From contig NZ_CP133779.1 of NCBI RefSeq assembly GCF_034347425.1, positions 620,001 through 684,000 of the forward strand: a stretch of DNA of 64,000 nucleotides. Reading direction: 5' to 3'. Positions 9,202 through 18,595 of the stretch are shown here, in pieces. The DNA is from Undibacterium sp. CCC3.4. GTDB taxonomy: Bacteria > Pseudomonadota > Gammaproteobacteria > Burkholderiales > Burkholderiaceae_D. The notes beneath the pieces were generated by a model. The model did no database searches, was not told the origin of the DNA, and was given only the letters and a program-made list of their open reading frames with translations. Numbering within the stretch: position 1 is the stretch's first letter; each line of letters opens with the position of its first letter. A program made the translations under genes and the position numbers.

Positions 9202-10569
9202 ATGTTTGAAAAAATTCTTATCGCCAATCGTGGTGAAATCGCGCTGCGTATCCAGCGCGCTTGCCGCGAAATGGGTATCAAAACCGTGGTCGTGCATTCC
9301 GAAGCGGACCGCGAAGCCAAGTACGTCAAACTCGCCGATGAATCGGTGTGTATTGGCCCTGCACCATCGAACCTCAGCTATCTGAGTATGCCCGCCATTA
9401 TCAGCGCCGCTGAAGTCACCGATGCGCAGGCGATTCATCCTGGCTATGGTTTCTTGTCGGAAAACGCTGACTTCGCCGAACGCGTCGAACAATCGGGCTT
9501 TGTGTTCATCGGCCCGCGCGCCGAATCGATACGCTTGATGGGCGATAAAGTATCGGCCAAGCATGCAATGATCGCCGCCGGCGTACCTTGCGTACCCGGC
9601 TCCGAAGGCGCTTTGCCCGATGATCCGAAAGTGATCGTGCAAACCGCCCGCAAAGTTGGCTATCCAGTCATCATCAAAGCCGCCGGTGGCGGTGGTGGGC
9701 GCGGCATGCGCGTGGTACATACCGAAGCCGCCTTGATCAATGCCGTTGCCATGACCAAGGCCGAAGCCGGCGCCGCTTTCGGCAATCCGGAAGTGTATAT
9801 GGAAAAGTTTCTGGAAAATCCGCGTCATGTGGAAATTCAGATTCTGGCCGATCAGCATGGCAATGCCATCTGGCTCGGTGAGCGCGATTGCTCGATGCAA
9901 AGACGGCACCAAAAAGTCATCGAAGAAGCACCGGCACCGGGCATCCCACGCAAATTGATCGAAAAAGTTGGCGACCGCTGTGCCGCGGCCTGTCGGAAAA
10001 TCGGCTACCGTGGTGCCGGCACCTTTGAGTTTTTGTATGAAGGCGGCGAATTCTATTTCATCGAGATGAATACGCGGGTTCAGGTTGAACATCCGGTCAC
10101 GGAAATGATCACCGGCGTTGATATCGTGCAAGAACAAATTCGCATCGCTTTCAATGAGAAATTGCGCTTCAAGCAAAGTGACATCACGATTCGTGGTCAC
10201 TCGATAGAATGCCGCATCAATGCGGAAGATCCGTTCAAGTTCACGCCTTCGCCAGGTCGCATCACCTCGTGGCATACGCCGGGCGGCCCTGGTATTCGCG
10301 TCGATTCGCATGCCTATGCCGGTTACTACGTGCCGCCGAATTATGATTCCATGATAGGCAAAGTGATTTCCTACGGCGAAACGCGGGATCAGGCGATTCG
10401 TCGCATGCAGATCGCGCTGTCGGAAATGGTGGTCGAAGGCATACAAACCAATATCCCTTTGCATCGCGAATTGATGATCGATGCCCGCTTTATCGAAGGC
10501 GGTACGAATATTCATTACCTCGAGCATAAGCTGGCCGATATGCCGGATCTGGCCAAAAAAACCAAGTAA
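9202..10569 (+). CDS. accC: Acetyl-CoA carboxylase, biotin carboxylase subunit
   Basis: AccC uses ATP and bicarbonate to carboxylate the biotin on AccB. 455 residues from ATG 9202 ([17 protein letters not shown]), a nearly exact family length. It has the ATP-grasp glycine loop [14 protein letters not shown], then [40 protein letters not shown] with catalytic Glu, Asn and Arg, and the C-terminal domain [13 protein letters not shown] at 9181 would add seven residues without family support. Confidence 0.98.
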   Translation: MFEKILIANRGEIALRIQRACREMGIKTVVVHSEADREAKYVKLADESVCIGPAPSNLSYLSMPAIISAAEVTDAQAIHPGYGFLSENADFAERVEQSGFVFIGPRAESIRLMGDKVSAKHAMIAAGVPCVPGSEGALPDDPKVIVQTARKVGYPVIIKAAGGGGGRGMRVVHTEAALINAVAMTKAEAGAAFGNPEVYMEKFLENPRHVEIQILADQHGNAIWLGERDCSMQRRHQKVIEEAPAPGIPRKLIEKVGDRCAAACRKIGYRGAGTFEFLYEGGEFYFIEMNTRVQVEHPVTEMITGVDIVQEQIRIAFNEKLRFKQSDITIRGHSIECRINAEDPFKFTPSPGRITSWHTPGGPGIRVDSHAYAGYYVPPNYDSMIGKVISYGETRDQAIRRMQIALSEMVVEGIQTNIPLHRELMIDARFIEGGTNIHYLEHKLADMPDLAKKTK

Positions 10570-10652
10570 TTAAATAAATAATTAATTAATACATCGACAA
10601 CAAGGCCCGGGCGCAGTATGACGCACTCGGGCCGGCACGAAAGAAGCAAATT

Positions 10653-11564
10653 ATGGCCTGGATAGAAATTGTCATCGAAGTTGCCCGTTCCCATGCGGAA
10701 AGTCTGTCGGATGCCCTGATGGACGCCGGTGCCTTGTCGGTGTCGGTGGAAGATGCGGACGAAGGTACGGAAGATGAAAAGCCCTTGTTCGGTGAACCGG
10801 GCATGGAACCCGAAGAAGCCGCCTGGGATCGCAGCCGCGTGGTAGCACTGGCCGATGTCGACAGCGATGCCGCCGCCCTGCTGGCCAGCGCCGCAGCGGC
10901 CATCGGTTTGGCACCGGCTCCGGCTTTCTTGACACGCGCCGTGGCAGAGCAAGACTGGGTACGTTTGACGCAATCACAATTTGCGCCCATCCATATCGGC
11001 AAAAATATTTGGGTAGTACCGAGCTGGCATGATGCGCCGGAACCGAGCGCATTGATACTCGAACTCGATCCGGGCTTGGCCTTTGGCACCGGCAGTCACC
11101 CGACTACCAAATTGTGCATGGAATGGTTGGAAGCGCATGCGCCGAAAAATCTGACGGTACTCGACTACGGTTGTGGTTCCGGTATTCTCGCCATGGTGGC
11201 CGACAAACTCGGTGCCGCTAAGGTGTATGGCGTGGACATCGATCCGCAGGCGATTGAATCGGCGCAGTTCAATGCCGAGCGCAATCACTGCGCGATCGAT
11301 TTTGCCTTACCGGCAGCATTCGGCAGCGCCCACCCGACCGGCGAAAAGTTCGACGTCGTCGTCGCCAATATTCTCTCGAGTCCGCTCAAGGTGATGGCAC
11401 CGATGCTGGCTGGCCGCGTGGCCGCTGGTGGCGCGCTGATACTCTCCGGCGTGCTGGCGCGTCAAGCCGAAGAAGTGGCGGCTGCGTATGCACCGTTCAT
11501 TACATTGACTGTCTGGGCAGAGCACGAAGGCTGGGTCGCTCTCTCGGGTAAATTGGCCGACTGA
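10653..11564 (+). CDS. prmA: Ribosomal protein L11 methyltransferase
   Basis: PrmA trimethylates ribosomal protein L11 using S-adenosylmethionine. 303 residues. The N-terminal substrate-recognition domain starts [35 protein letters not shown]. The methyltransferase domain has [27 protein letters not shown] (SAM motif I) and [10 protein letters not shown] (motif IV). A GC-rich hairpin (GGCCCG at 10604-10609 pairing with CGGGCC at 10628-10633) sits in the accC-prmA gap without a U-run. The next gene follows after 4 bp and is probably co-transcribed. Confidence 0.97.
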   Translation: MAWIEIVIEVARSHAESLSDALMDAGALSVSVEDADEGTEDEKPLFGEPGMEPEEAAWDRSRVVALADVDSDAAALLASAAAAIGLAPAPAFLTRAVAEQDWVRLTQSQFAPIHIGKNIWVVPSWHDAPEPSALILELDPGLAFGTGSHPTTKLCMEWLEAHAPKNLTVLDYGCGSGILAMVADKLGAAKVYGVDIDPQAIESAQFNAERNHCAIDFALPAAFGSAHPTGEKFDVVVANILSSPLKVMAPMLAGRVAAGGALILSGVLARQAEEVAAAYAPFITLTVWAEHEGWVALSGKLAD

Positions 11565-11568
11565 AACC

Positions 11569-12636
11569 ATGGCTCTGGCGACCCGTTGCCCGCACTGTAA
11601 TACGGCGTTCAAGGTCGCTAACGACCAATTGAAGCTGCACGCCGGCTTGGTGCGCTGCGGTTCGTGTCGGCAGACTTTCAATGGCGTCGAGCATCTGATT
11701 GCCCTCGACAGTGCTGGCGCTGCTGAGCCGGTTCCTGTTGCTGAGCCGGTTCTTGCCACACCTATTACTCCCCTTATTCCTGTTGCTCCGCTTATTCCTG
11801 ACGCTGCAATCACGCCAGTCGTGCCAAGTAACATGCTGGACTTCGACTTGGGCGACGAAGTCGCGCTCGACGCCACGAGTCAGGCCGATGAGCTGCTCGA
11901 GACAATTGAGCCACTTGATTCGCTTGATTCGCTTGATTCGCTTGATTCGCTTGATTCGCTTGAGCCGCCGGCAATGACCTGGCCAAGCCCGCTGGTGATC
12001 TCGGAAGCCGAAAGCACACACGAACCGTATCTCGACGATGGCCTGCTTGACGAACAAATCTCGGCCGCCGAACTCGACGAGGACGAGGAATTGGCTGAGG
12101 ACGACCAAGATAAGCCCGATTTCGTGCGGCAAGCCGAACGCGCGCAACGGCGTTCACGTCTGTTACGTCTGCTTGGTATCGTGTCTTGCCTGCTGTTGCT
12201 GCCGCTCTTACTGGCGCAACTACTCTACCTCACGCGCGTGCCGCTGGCCGCCAACTTCCCCGAACTGCGTACTCCTTTGCTGCAAGTCTGCCAGTTATTA
12301 CAGTGCCAACTGCCGTGGCCAGCGCAAATAGAACAACTGAGCATAGAATCGAATGAATTGCAGTCGATTACCCCGGAAGGCCGAGTCTTCTCACTCTCCA
12401 TGCAACTGCAAAACCACGCCAGTACTGTGCAAGCTTGGCCGGTGGTGGAATTGGTGCTCAATGATGAGAAAGACCGCGCGGTCTTGCAAAAAGCATTTAT
12501 GCCGAGCGACTACTTAAGCGAGCGCGCCTTGCTCGAAAAAGGTTTTGTCGGCGGCTCGGAACAGAATTTTAAAATCTACTTTTCTTTACCCAAACTCAAA
12601 GCAGCCGGCTATCACGTCAGTATTTTTTATCCCTGA
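11569..12636 (+). CDS. Zinc-ribbon, DUF3426-type membrane protein with Leu-Asp-Ser repeats
   Basis: 355 residues. The N-terminus is an MJ0042-type zinc ribbon (ATRCPHCNTAFKV, then GLVRCGSCRQTFNG). A long low-complexity acidic region (about residues 45-190) follows, with Pro/Val/Leu-rich repeats and five tandem Leu-Asp-Ser triplets. One transmembrane helix (LLGIVSCLLLLPLLLAQLLYLT) leads to a C-terminal DUF3426 domain with VVELVLNDEKDRAVLQKAFMP and a conserved YHVSIFYP end. The function of the family is unknown. It is commonly found after prmA in Burkholderiales. The C-terminal domain is predicted to be periplasmic. Confidence 0.85.
   Translation: MALATRCPHCNTAFKVANDQLKLHAGLVRCGSCRQTFNGVEHLIALDSAGAAEPVPVAEPVLATPITPLIPVAPLIPDAAITPVVPSNMLDFDLGDEVALDATSQADELLETIEPLDSLDSLDSLDSLDSLEPPAMTWPSPLVISEAESTHEPYLDDGLLDEQISAAELDEDEELAEDDQDKPDFVRQAERAQRRSRLLRLLGIVSCLLLLPLLLAQLLYLTRVPLAANFPELRTPLLQVCQLLQCQLPWPAQIEQLSIESNELQSITPEGRVFSLSMQLQNHASTVQAWPVVELVLNDEKDRAVLQKAFMPSDYLSERALLEKGFVGGSEQNFKIYFSLPKLKAAGYHVSIFYP
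11914..11958 (+). repeat. 9-bp tandem repeat, five perfect copies (CTTGATTCG)
   Basis: Five identical head-to-tail copies of CTTGATTCG lie in frame in the zinc-ribbon protein gene, encoding Leu-Asp-Ser each time. A sixth diverged unit (CTTGAGCCG) follows at 11959-11967. Perfect identity at all codon positions points to recent slippage, so copy number probably varies between strains. Reading frame is preserved for any number of copies. Confidence 0.97.
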
Positions 12637-12709
12637 CGCCGTGGGTGTCAGCGCACTGCTCGGCCAGCCCGACGTTTCGAATCACCCACAAAACCGCGCG
12701 AATACAAGA

Positions 12710-12736
12710 ATGGGCTTGACTGCCGGTTAAGCCCAT
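12710..12736 (+). other. Hairpin between zinc-ribbon protein and ribokinase genes
   Basis: Eight-base arms ATGGGCTT and AAGCCCAT flank an 11-nt loop. No U-run follows, so it is at best a weak terminator of the prmA transcript. It lies 20 bp before the LacI-type palindrome. Confidence 0.35.
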
Positions 12737-12755
12737 AGTTAAATACGAAATCGAT

Positions 12756-12773
12756 TGCGCAAACGATTGCGCA
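12756..12773 (+). promoter_or_regulatory. LacI-type operator palindrome upstream of the nucleoside operon
   Basis: TGCGCAAACGATTGCGCA is an 18-bp palindrome around a central CG with one mismatched pair (8 of 9 half-site positions match). AT-flanked central CpG palindromes of this type are typical LacI/GalR-family operators. It lies 27 bp before the ribokinase ATG at the head of the operon. No LacI-family regulator gene is in the window, so the cognate regulator is unknown. Assignment to the family is inference from pattern. Confidence 0.6.
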
Positions 12774-12799
12774 GCACTTTTTACAGCGGAAACTGCATT

Positions 12800-13741
12800 A
12801 TGAAGCCAAGCATTACAGTAGTCGGCAGCGTCAATATGGACTTGGTGTTCCGCACGCCGCGTATGCCGGCCATCGGAGAAACCCTGCAAGGCCGCGAGTT
12901 CCACCAAATACCGGGGGGCAAAGGTGCCAACCAAGCCGTCGCCGCTGCACGTCAAGGCGCGCAGGTACAGTTTATCGGTGCCGTCGGGGCCGATGGCTTC
13001 GGTGAGTTTTCGCGCCACTGTCTGGCGGCCGAAGGCATAGACCTGACCCATCTGACCACCGTCGATGGCATCGCCACCGGCGTGGCTGGTATTTTAGTCG
13101 CCGATGATGGTAACAACAGTATCGTCATCGCTGCCGGTGCCAACGCCACTCTCAGTGTGACGCAGGTCGAGCATGGCCGTGCCGCGATCAGCGCTGCCAA
13201 TTTATTGATCTGCCAATTGGAAACGCCGCTGCCCAGCGTCACGCGCGCCATCGAAATCGCCCACGCCGCCGGCGTGCCGGTGATACTCAATCCGGCACCG
13301 GCACAAGCCTTGAACGGCGCTTTGCTCAAACAAGTCGATTATTTAATACTCAATGAAACCGAAGCCACGCAATTAAGCGGCGTCGCCGTCTGCTCGGCCG
13401 AGAGTGCCGCAGCGGCAGCGCAAGCGCTCTTGCAAATGGGCGCAGGCTGTGTGATTCTGACCATGGGTGGCGATGGCACTGTGCTCAGCGAACTCAACGG
13501 CACCCGCTTCCTCGCTGCCATTACCGTCGATGTAGTCGATACCACTGCCGCAGGCGACACCTTTGTCGGTGCGTTTGCGGTAGGACTGGCCAGTGGCTTG
13601 ACTGTATTTGACGCCTGCACACAGGCGCAATACGCGGCCGCCTTGACGGTCACCCAATTGGGTGCGCAAACTTCGATTCCGCAACAGCAAGCGGTGGTGG
13701 AATTTATGACTCAGCGCAGTAAGCTGCTCAGCTCCATCTAG
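12800..13741 (+). CDS. rbsK: Ribokinase (PfkB family)
   Basis: It phosphorylates ribose to ribose 5-phosphate, here most likely the ribose released by the nucleoside hydrolase of the same operon. 313 residues from ATG 12800. Family marks are ITVVGSVNMDLVFRTPRMP, the sugar-site loop PGGKGANQAVAAARQGA, LNPAPAQ, and the catalytic signature DTTAAGDTFVGAFAVGLASG with Asp as base and the Gly-Asp anion hole. A longer upstream start (12755) would run through the operator and is unlikely. PfkB kinases vary in substrate, so ribose is inferred from motif and neighbours. Confidence 0.9.
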   Translation: MKPSITVVGSVNMDLVFRTPRMPAIGETLQGREFHQIPGGKGANQAVAAARQGAQVQFIGAVGADGFGEFSRHCLAAEGIDLTHLTTVDGIATGVAGILVADDGNNSIVIAAGANATLSVTQVEHGRAAISAANLLICQLETPLPSVTRAIEIAHAAGVPVILNPAPAQALNGALLKQVDYLILNETEATQLSGVAVCSAESAAAAAQALLQMGAGCVILTMGGDGTVLSELNGTRFLAAITVDVVDTTAAGDTFVGAFAVGLASGLTVFDACTQAQYAAALTVTQLGAQTSIPQQQAVVEFMTQRSKLLSSI

Positions 13742-13803
13742 CAGACTGGCGTATGGATGTCGCTGCAAGCGATTCACTCACGATCTTTGAACCGGGAACT
13801 TTC

Positions 13804-14793
13804 ATGAAACTCAAGCAAATTTGTCTGTCCGTATTGCTCGCTGCCGGCACTGCTCAGGCCGCCGATCCCAAGCTGGCGGTGATTTACGATGCCGGTGGCA
13901 AGTTCGACAAATCCTTCAATCAATCGGCCTCCGAAGGTGCGGAGCGTTTCAAGAAAGAAACCAAGATCAATTACTTGGAAATTCAGGTAGCCAGCGATAC
14001 GCAGGCGGAACAAGTCTTGCGCAATCTGGCGCGCAAACATGTCGATCTGATTGCGGCGATCGGTTTTGCTCAGGCACAGGCGGTACAGAATGTCGCCAAA
14101 GAATTCCCGAATACGAAATTCCTGGTCATCGATGGCGTCGCCAAGGGTGACAATGTCAGCTCGGTGTTGTTCAAGGAACAGGAAGGTTCGTATTTGGTCG
14201 GTGTGGCTGCTGCTGCTGCCAGTAAAAGCAAAAAACTCGGTTTCATCGGCGGCATGGATATTCCACTGATCCGCAATTTCGCCTGTGGCTATGCGCAGGG
14301 CATCAAGGCCAGCGACAGTAAGATTGAGATCGTACAAAATATGGTCGGTACCACACCATCGGCGTGGAATGATCCGGCCAAAGGCGGCGAACTGGCACGC
14401 GCGCAGATCGATCGCGGCGTCGATGTGATTTTCGCCGCCGCCGGCGGCAGCGGTATGGGGGCCTTGCAAGCGATTAAAGAAAAAGGCAAGCTTGGCATCG
14501 GCGTCGATTCGAATCAGAATTACCTGCATCCTGGCAATATGCTGACTTCCATGGTGAAACGCGTCGACATCGTCATCTACGATAATTTCATGGCCATGAA
14601 AAATGGTAACTGGAGCGCGGGCCTGAGTAACAAGGGTCTGAAAGAAGGCAGTATCGATTGGGCGCTGGATAAAGACAATCGCAGCGTCGTCAGTGCCGAA
14701 GTGGAAAAACGGGTCAATGCGGCCAAGCAGGATATTATCAGCGGCAAGGTGAAAGTCATCGATTTCCGCGATGCCAACAAGTGCCCGGTCTGA
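13804..14793 (+). CDS. BMP-family nucleoside ABC transporter, substrate-binding protein
   Basis: This is the periplasmic binding component of a purine/pyrimidine nucleoside ABC importer. 329 residues from ATG 13804, with a type I signal peptide (MKLKQICLSVLLAAGTAQA, cleavage before ADPK). The PF02608-type features are AVIYDAGGKFDKSFNQSASEGAERF, IGFAQAQAVQNVA, GFIGGMDIPLIRNFACGYAQG and IFAAAGGSGMGALQA. It has no lipobox, unlike many Gram-positive BMP proteins. It is followed by its ATPase and two permeases. Confidence 0.94.
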   Translation: MKLKQICLSVLLAAGTAQAADPKLAVIYDAGGKFDKSFNQSASEGAERFKKETKINYLEIQVASDTQAEQVLRNLARKHVDLIAAIGFAQAQAVQNVAKEFPNTKFLVIDGVAKGDNVSSVLFKEQEGSYLVGVAAAAASKSKKLGFIGGMDIPLIRNFACGYAQGIKASDSKIEIVQNMVGTTPSAWNDPAKGGELARAQIDRGVDVIFAAAGGSGMGALQAIKEKGKLGIGVDSNQNYLHPGNMLTSMVKRVDIVIYDNFMAMKNGNWSAGLSNKGLKEGSIDWALDKDNRSVVSAEVEKRVNAAKQDIISGKVKVIDFRDANKCPV

Positions 14794-14847
14794 CACCGCA
14801 GCCACCCTTCGCCACGTCTTATTTCGAAAACTAAACCGCCCCAACGT

Positions 14848-16377
14848 ATGCAGCCAGCCGTAGAATTTCAGCACATTTCCAAGCGCTACGGCGCGGTGCA
14901 GGCGAATCGCGAGGTCAGCTTTGCCATCGCGCCCGGCTCGATTCACGGCGTGATCGGTGAAAATGGTGCCGGCAAATCGACACTCATGAGTATCCTGTAC
15001 GGCTATACGCGTGCCGACAGTGGACAAATTCTGATCAATGGGGTGGCGCAGCCGATTCCCACCAGCCAAGCAGCGATACGGCTGGGCATAGGCATGGTAC
15101 ATCAGCACTTCATGCTGGTCGACAATATGACCGTGCTCGACAATGTCATGCTCGGCAGCGAGGGTGGCCTGCGCTTGGCACCGCAACGCAAGGTGGTCGA
15201 AGCGCGGCTGCGCGAAATTTGCCAACACTACGCGCTTGAGGTCGATCCGCTGGCGAAGATTGAAGATTTATCGGTCGGGGTACAGCAACGGGTAGAAATT
15301 CTCAAGCAAATTTACCGCAGTGCACAGATTCTGATTCTCGATGAACCGACGGCGGTGCTGACGGTGCAAGAAACCGCTTCGCTGTTCGCGGTTCTGCGTT
15401 TGTTCAAGGAGCAGGGCAAGACCATCGTTCTGATCACCCATAAGTTACAAGAAATCATCGACATCACCGACCAAGTCACCGTCATGCGTGCCGGCGCAGT
15501 GGTCGACACGCTGGCCACGGCGCACACCAGCAAGGAACAATTGGCCGAACTGATAGTTGGGCGGCCGATACAAACGCATTTGCCACGGCAAGCCTATGCG
15601 CCCGGTGCCACGGTACTCGAGGTGCGTGATTTGTCGCTGTACAATTCGCAGAGCGTGCAAGTATTGAAGAACTTGAATTTTGATTTGCGCGCCGGAGAAA
15701 TTCTGGCGATCGCCGGCGTATCCGGCAATGGCCAGAGCGAATTGCTGGAAGTATTGAGCGGTATGCGCTTGCCTGGCAGTGGCAGCCTGCGCCTGCAAGA
15801 TCAAGTTTTGCCGTATGCCGGACGGCGCGATGCCGATGGCTTGCCGGCGCTGTACCGCGCACGCGGGATTGCCCATGTGCCGGAAGATCGTCTGCGTGAC
15901 GCCGTGGTGAAAAATTTTTCCGTCTTGATGAACAGCTTTCTCGGCTATCAAGCCAAATTGGCCGGACGTTTCGGCTGGCTCGATCTGCCGGCTTTGCAAC
16001 AACACTGCCGCCGCTTGATCAGCGAATTCGACGTCCGGCCGGCTGACCCAGATTTACGCATCGCCTTGCTCTCAGGCGGGAATCAGCAAAAGCTGGTGAT
16101 GGCGCGCGAAATCGCCGCCGCGCCGGTGCTCATGCTGGTAGGTCAACCGACGCGCGGCGTCGATATCGGCACCATCGAGAGTCTGCATGCACGCTTGCTG
16201 GCCATGCGTGATGCCGGCTGTGCGATTTTGCTGGTGTCGGTGGAACTCGAAGAAGTTCGCGCCTTGGCCGATCGTATCTTGGTCATGTCGGGCGGCAGCA
16301 TTACCGGCGAATTGCCGGTGCAAGAATTCGATGCCACACGCATCGGCTTGTTGATGGGCGGCTTGCATAAGCATTGA
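14848..16377 (+). CDS. Nucleoside ABC transporter ATP-binding protein (duplicated ATPase)
   Basis: 509 residues with two fused ABC ATPase domains, as in RbsA/NupA-type importers. The first has Walker A GENGAGKSTLMS, signature LSVGVQQRVEIL and Walker B ILILDEPTAVLT. The second has a degenerate Walker A (GVSGNGQSELLE), signature LSGGNQQKLVMAREI and a degenerate Walker B (VLMLVGQPTRGVDIG). The degenerate second P-loop is normal for this family. It powers the two permeases encoded next. Confidence 0.96.
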   Translation: MQPAVEFQHISKRYGAVQANREVSFAIAPGSIHGVIGENGAGKSTLMSILYGYTRADSGQILINGVAQPIPTSQAAIRLGIGMVHQHFMLVDNMTVLDNVMLGSEGGLRLAPQRKVVEARLREICQHYALEVDPLAKIEDLSVGVQQRVEILKQIYRSAQILILDEPTAVLTVQETASLFAVLRLFKEQGKTIVLITHKLQEIIDITDQVTVMRAGAVVDTLATAHTSKEQLAELIVGRPIQTHLPRQAYAPGATVLEVRDLSLYNSQSVQVLKNLNFDLRAGEILAIAGVSGNGQSELLEVLSGMRLPGSGSLRLQDQVLPYAGRRDADGLPALYRARGIAHVPEDRLRDAVVKNFSVLMNSFLGYQAKLAGRFGWLDLPALQQHCRRLISEFDVRPADPDLRIALLSGGNQQKLVMAREIAAAPVLMLVGQPTRGVDIGTIESLHARLLAMRDAGCAILLVSVELEEVRALADRILVMSGGSITGELPVQEFDATRIGLLMGGLHKH

Positions 16378-16430
16378 TGCCGACCCACTGAACTCATTTT
16401 TATGACGCGACCTTAACCAAGTAATCAACG

Positions 16431-17525
16431 ATGAATCAAGCCGATCTACCCCGTTGGGCCAGCGCTTTTGTGCTGCCACTGCTCAATCTGCTCTCGGCCA
16501 TGCTGGTGGCCGCAGGTGTCATCTGGCTGCTCGGTGAAAGCCCGCTCGAATCGCTGCAGATTCTGGTCGATGCGGCCTTGCTCAACCCGGAAGGTCTCGG
16601 TTACACCTTGTTTTATGCCGCCACCTTTATTTTTACCGGTCTGTCGGTGTCGGTGGCCATGCAAGCGGGCTTGTTCAACATCGGCAGCGAAGGCCAGATG
16701 TATATCGGCGGCCTCGGTCTGACTCTGGTGATCCTGGCGCTCGACGCGTATTTGCCGGCCGTGCTGCTGATTCCGCTGGCGCTGCTCGGCAGTGCCGCGT
16801 TTGGTGCGGCCTGGGCTTTTTTGCCCGGCTATTTGCAAGCCAAGCGCGGCAGTCATGTGGTGGTCACGACCATCATGTTCAATTTTATTGCCGCTTGCTT
16901 GATGAATTATTTGATCGTCAGTTTCTTGATTCCCGACGGGCAGCAAAATACCGCCAGCCGTATGTTCGCCGCCAGCGCATGGCTACCCAAGCTCAATACG
17001 CTGCTGCCAGTGCTCGGTGAAACCCCGCTCAACATCAGTTTTATTCTGGCCCTGTTGGCGCTGGCTGTGTACGGTCTGGCGGTATGGCGTAGCAGTTGGG
17101 GTTATCAATTGCGTGCCGCCGGACTCAATGCCCACGCCGCGCACTATGCCGGCATCTCACTCTCGCGCACGGTCATCACGGCGATGCTGATTTCGGGTGC
17201 CTTGGCCGGCTTGGCCGCGGTGAATTCAGTGATGGGCTCGACCCATTATCTCAATCTCAATTTCCCGGCCGGGGCCGGTTTCATCGGCATCGCCATTGCC
17301 CTCATGGGGCGGCAACGTCCACTCGGCATCCTGCTGTCATCGATACTGTTCGGTGCACTGATACAGGGTGGCTTTGATTTATCGCTGGAAAAACCGGCGA
17401 TTCCGCCGGAAACCTTTATTTTCATTCAGGGTTTGATCATCCTGTTTTGCGGCGCGATGGAAAATCTGTATGCCCCGCTGCTGTCGCGCTTGCTGTCGGC
17501 TGCTACTTCGTCCAAGGAACCATGA
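16431..17525 (+). CDS. Nucleoside ABC transporter permease, first subunit
   Basis: 364 residues with about eight to ten hydrophobic segments, of the RbsC-like branched permease family (BPD_transp_2). Characteristic stretches are MQAGLFNIGSEGQMYIGGL, QAKRGSHVVVTTIMFNFIAA, LRAAGLNAHAAHYAGISL and PAGAGFIGIAIALMGRQRPLGI. Its stop overlaps the start of the second permease by 4 nt (ATGA), so the two membrane subunits are coupled in translation. Confidence 0.95.
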   Translation: MNQADLPRWASAFVLPLLNLLSAMLVAAGVIWLLGESPLESLQILVDAALLNPEGLGYTLFYAATFIFTGLSVSVAMQAGLFNIGSEGQMYIGGLGLTLVILALDAYLPAVLLIPLALLGSAAFGAAWAFLPGYLQAKRGSHVVVTTIMFNFIAACLMNYLIVSFLIPDGQQNTASRMFAASAWLPKLNTLLPVLGETPLNISFILALLALAVYGLAVWRSSWGYQLRAAGLNAHAAHYAGISLSRTVITAMLISGALAGLAAVNSVMGSTHYLNLNFPAGAGFIGIAIALMGRQRPLGILLSSILFGALIQGGFDLSLEKPAIPPETFIFIQGLIILFCGAMENLYAPLLSRLLSAATSSKEP

Positions 17526-18493
17526 TGTTCGATGACTTTCAATTTTCCAGCATTTTGGTGGCAACCATCCGCAATGCCCCGGTGCTGATGTTCGCGGCCA
17601 TGGCCGGCCTGTTCGCCGAACGCAGCGGCGTGGTCGATCTGGCTTTGGAGGGCAAGATGTTGGCCGCGGCCTTCGTCTCAGCGGCGGTAGCCTATGTCAC
17701 GCAGAATCCTTGGCTGGGCATACTTGCCGGTGTCGCCGCCTCGGTGGCGGTGGCGCTGTTGCAGGGTTTTGTCAGTATCACGCAAAAGGGTAATCAACTC
17801 GTCGCCGGTATCGCCCTCAATATCGCGCTCAGTGGCCTGAGCTTCGTGCTGGCACAATTCTTTTTCATGCAAGGTGGGCGCACCCCTGATCTCGGCAATG
17901 CCCGCCTGTTCGATCTGACGCTGCCCGGCTCAGATGCCGTGGCCGCCATTCCCGGCCTGGCTTGGTTGTATACCAAGCTCATCGGTGGCCATAATATTTT
18001 GGTGTATCTGGCCTTTGCCCTGGTGCCGCTGGTGCACTGGGTGCTGTATCACAGCCGCTTTGGTCTGCGTCTGCGCGCCGTCGGTGAAAACCCACATGCG
18101 GCCGACGCCGCCGGCATCCATGTCGAACGCACGCGCTATCTGGCCATGCTGTGTGCCGGTGTACTGTGTGCATTTTCGGGCGCTTACTTATCTATTGTGC
18201 AAAGCGGTTTTTTCCTGCGCGATATGTCAGCCGGAAATGGCTACCTGGCGCTGACAGCCTTGGTGTTCGGGAATTGGCGGCCACTGTACACTGCGCTGGG
18301 CTGCTTGATGTTCGGCTTTTTCGCGGCGCTGCAGGTACAGATCGAAGGGGTGATCTTCCCCGGCATCGGAAAAATTCCCGGTTCCTTGATACAAATGATT
18401 CCGTATTTGGTAACGGTAATCGTGCTGGCCGGGTTCATGGCGAAATCGATAGCACCAAAAGCCATCGGCGTGCCGTTTGTGAAGTCACGCTGA
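17522..18493 (+). CDS. Nucleoside ABC transporter permease, second subunit
   Basis: 323 residues, polytopic, the partner of the preceding permease. Family marks are MAGLFAERSGVVDLALEGKMLAAAF near the N-terminus, ITQKGNQLVAGIALNIALSGLS, and LRAVGENPHAADAAGIHVERTRY. The C-terminal half has MSAGNGYLALTALVFGNWRP. The start is ATG 17522 or 17525. An extended upstream start at 17447 lies wholly within the first permease gene and is rejected. Confidence 0.95.
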   Translation: MMFDDFQFSSILVATIRNAPVLMFAAMAGLFAERSGVVDLALEGKMLAAAFVSAAVAYVTQNPWLGILAGVAASVAVALLQGFVSITQKGNQLVAGIALNIALSGLSFVLAQFFFMQGGRTPDLGNARLFDLTLPGSDAVAAIPGLAWLYTKLIGGHNILVYLAFALVPLVHWVLYHSRFGLRLRAVGENPHAADAAGIHVERTRYLAMLCAGVLCAFSGAYLSIVQSGFFLRDMSAGNGYLALTALVFGNWRPLYTALGCLMFGFFAALQVQIEGVIFPGIGKIPGSLIQMIPYLVTVIVLAGFMAKSIAPKAIGVPFVKSR

Positions 18494-18595
18494 ACTGCAC
18501 ATCTTTGTTGTTCGTGGCCTCCTTGAACCGGGCCTGAAAAATGAAGCATCCGGGTTCTGTTGAATGGCCGGAGCTTTCTCGTTTGGAGCACACTC

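Noticed and set aside
9178..10527. A 449-codon open frame on the minus strand opposite accC
   Set aside because: It mirrors a highly conserved gene, is rich in His, Phe and Asp as expected of an antisense frame of GC-biased codons, and has no family features.
11913..11967. Direct repeats considered as a CRISPR array
   Set aside because: Units are 9 bp, contiguous, without spacers, and in frame within a gene.
13774..15228. A 484-codon open frame on the minus strand opposite the BMP protein and ABC ATPase genes
   Set aside because: It spans two well-supported plus-strand genes and their gap, with no domain or ribosome site.
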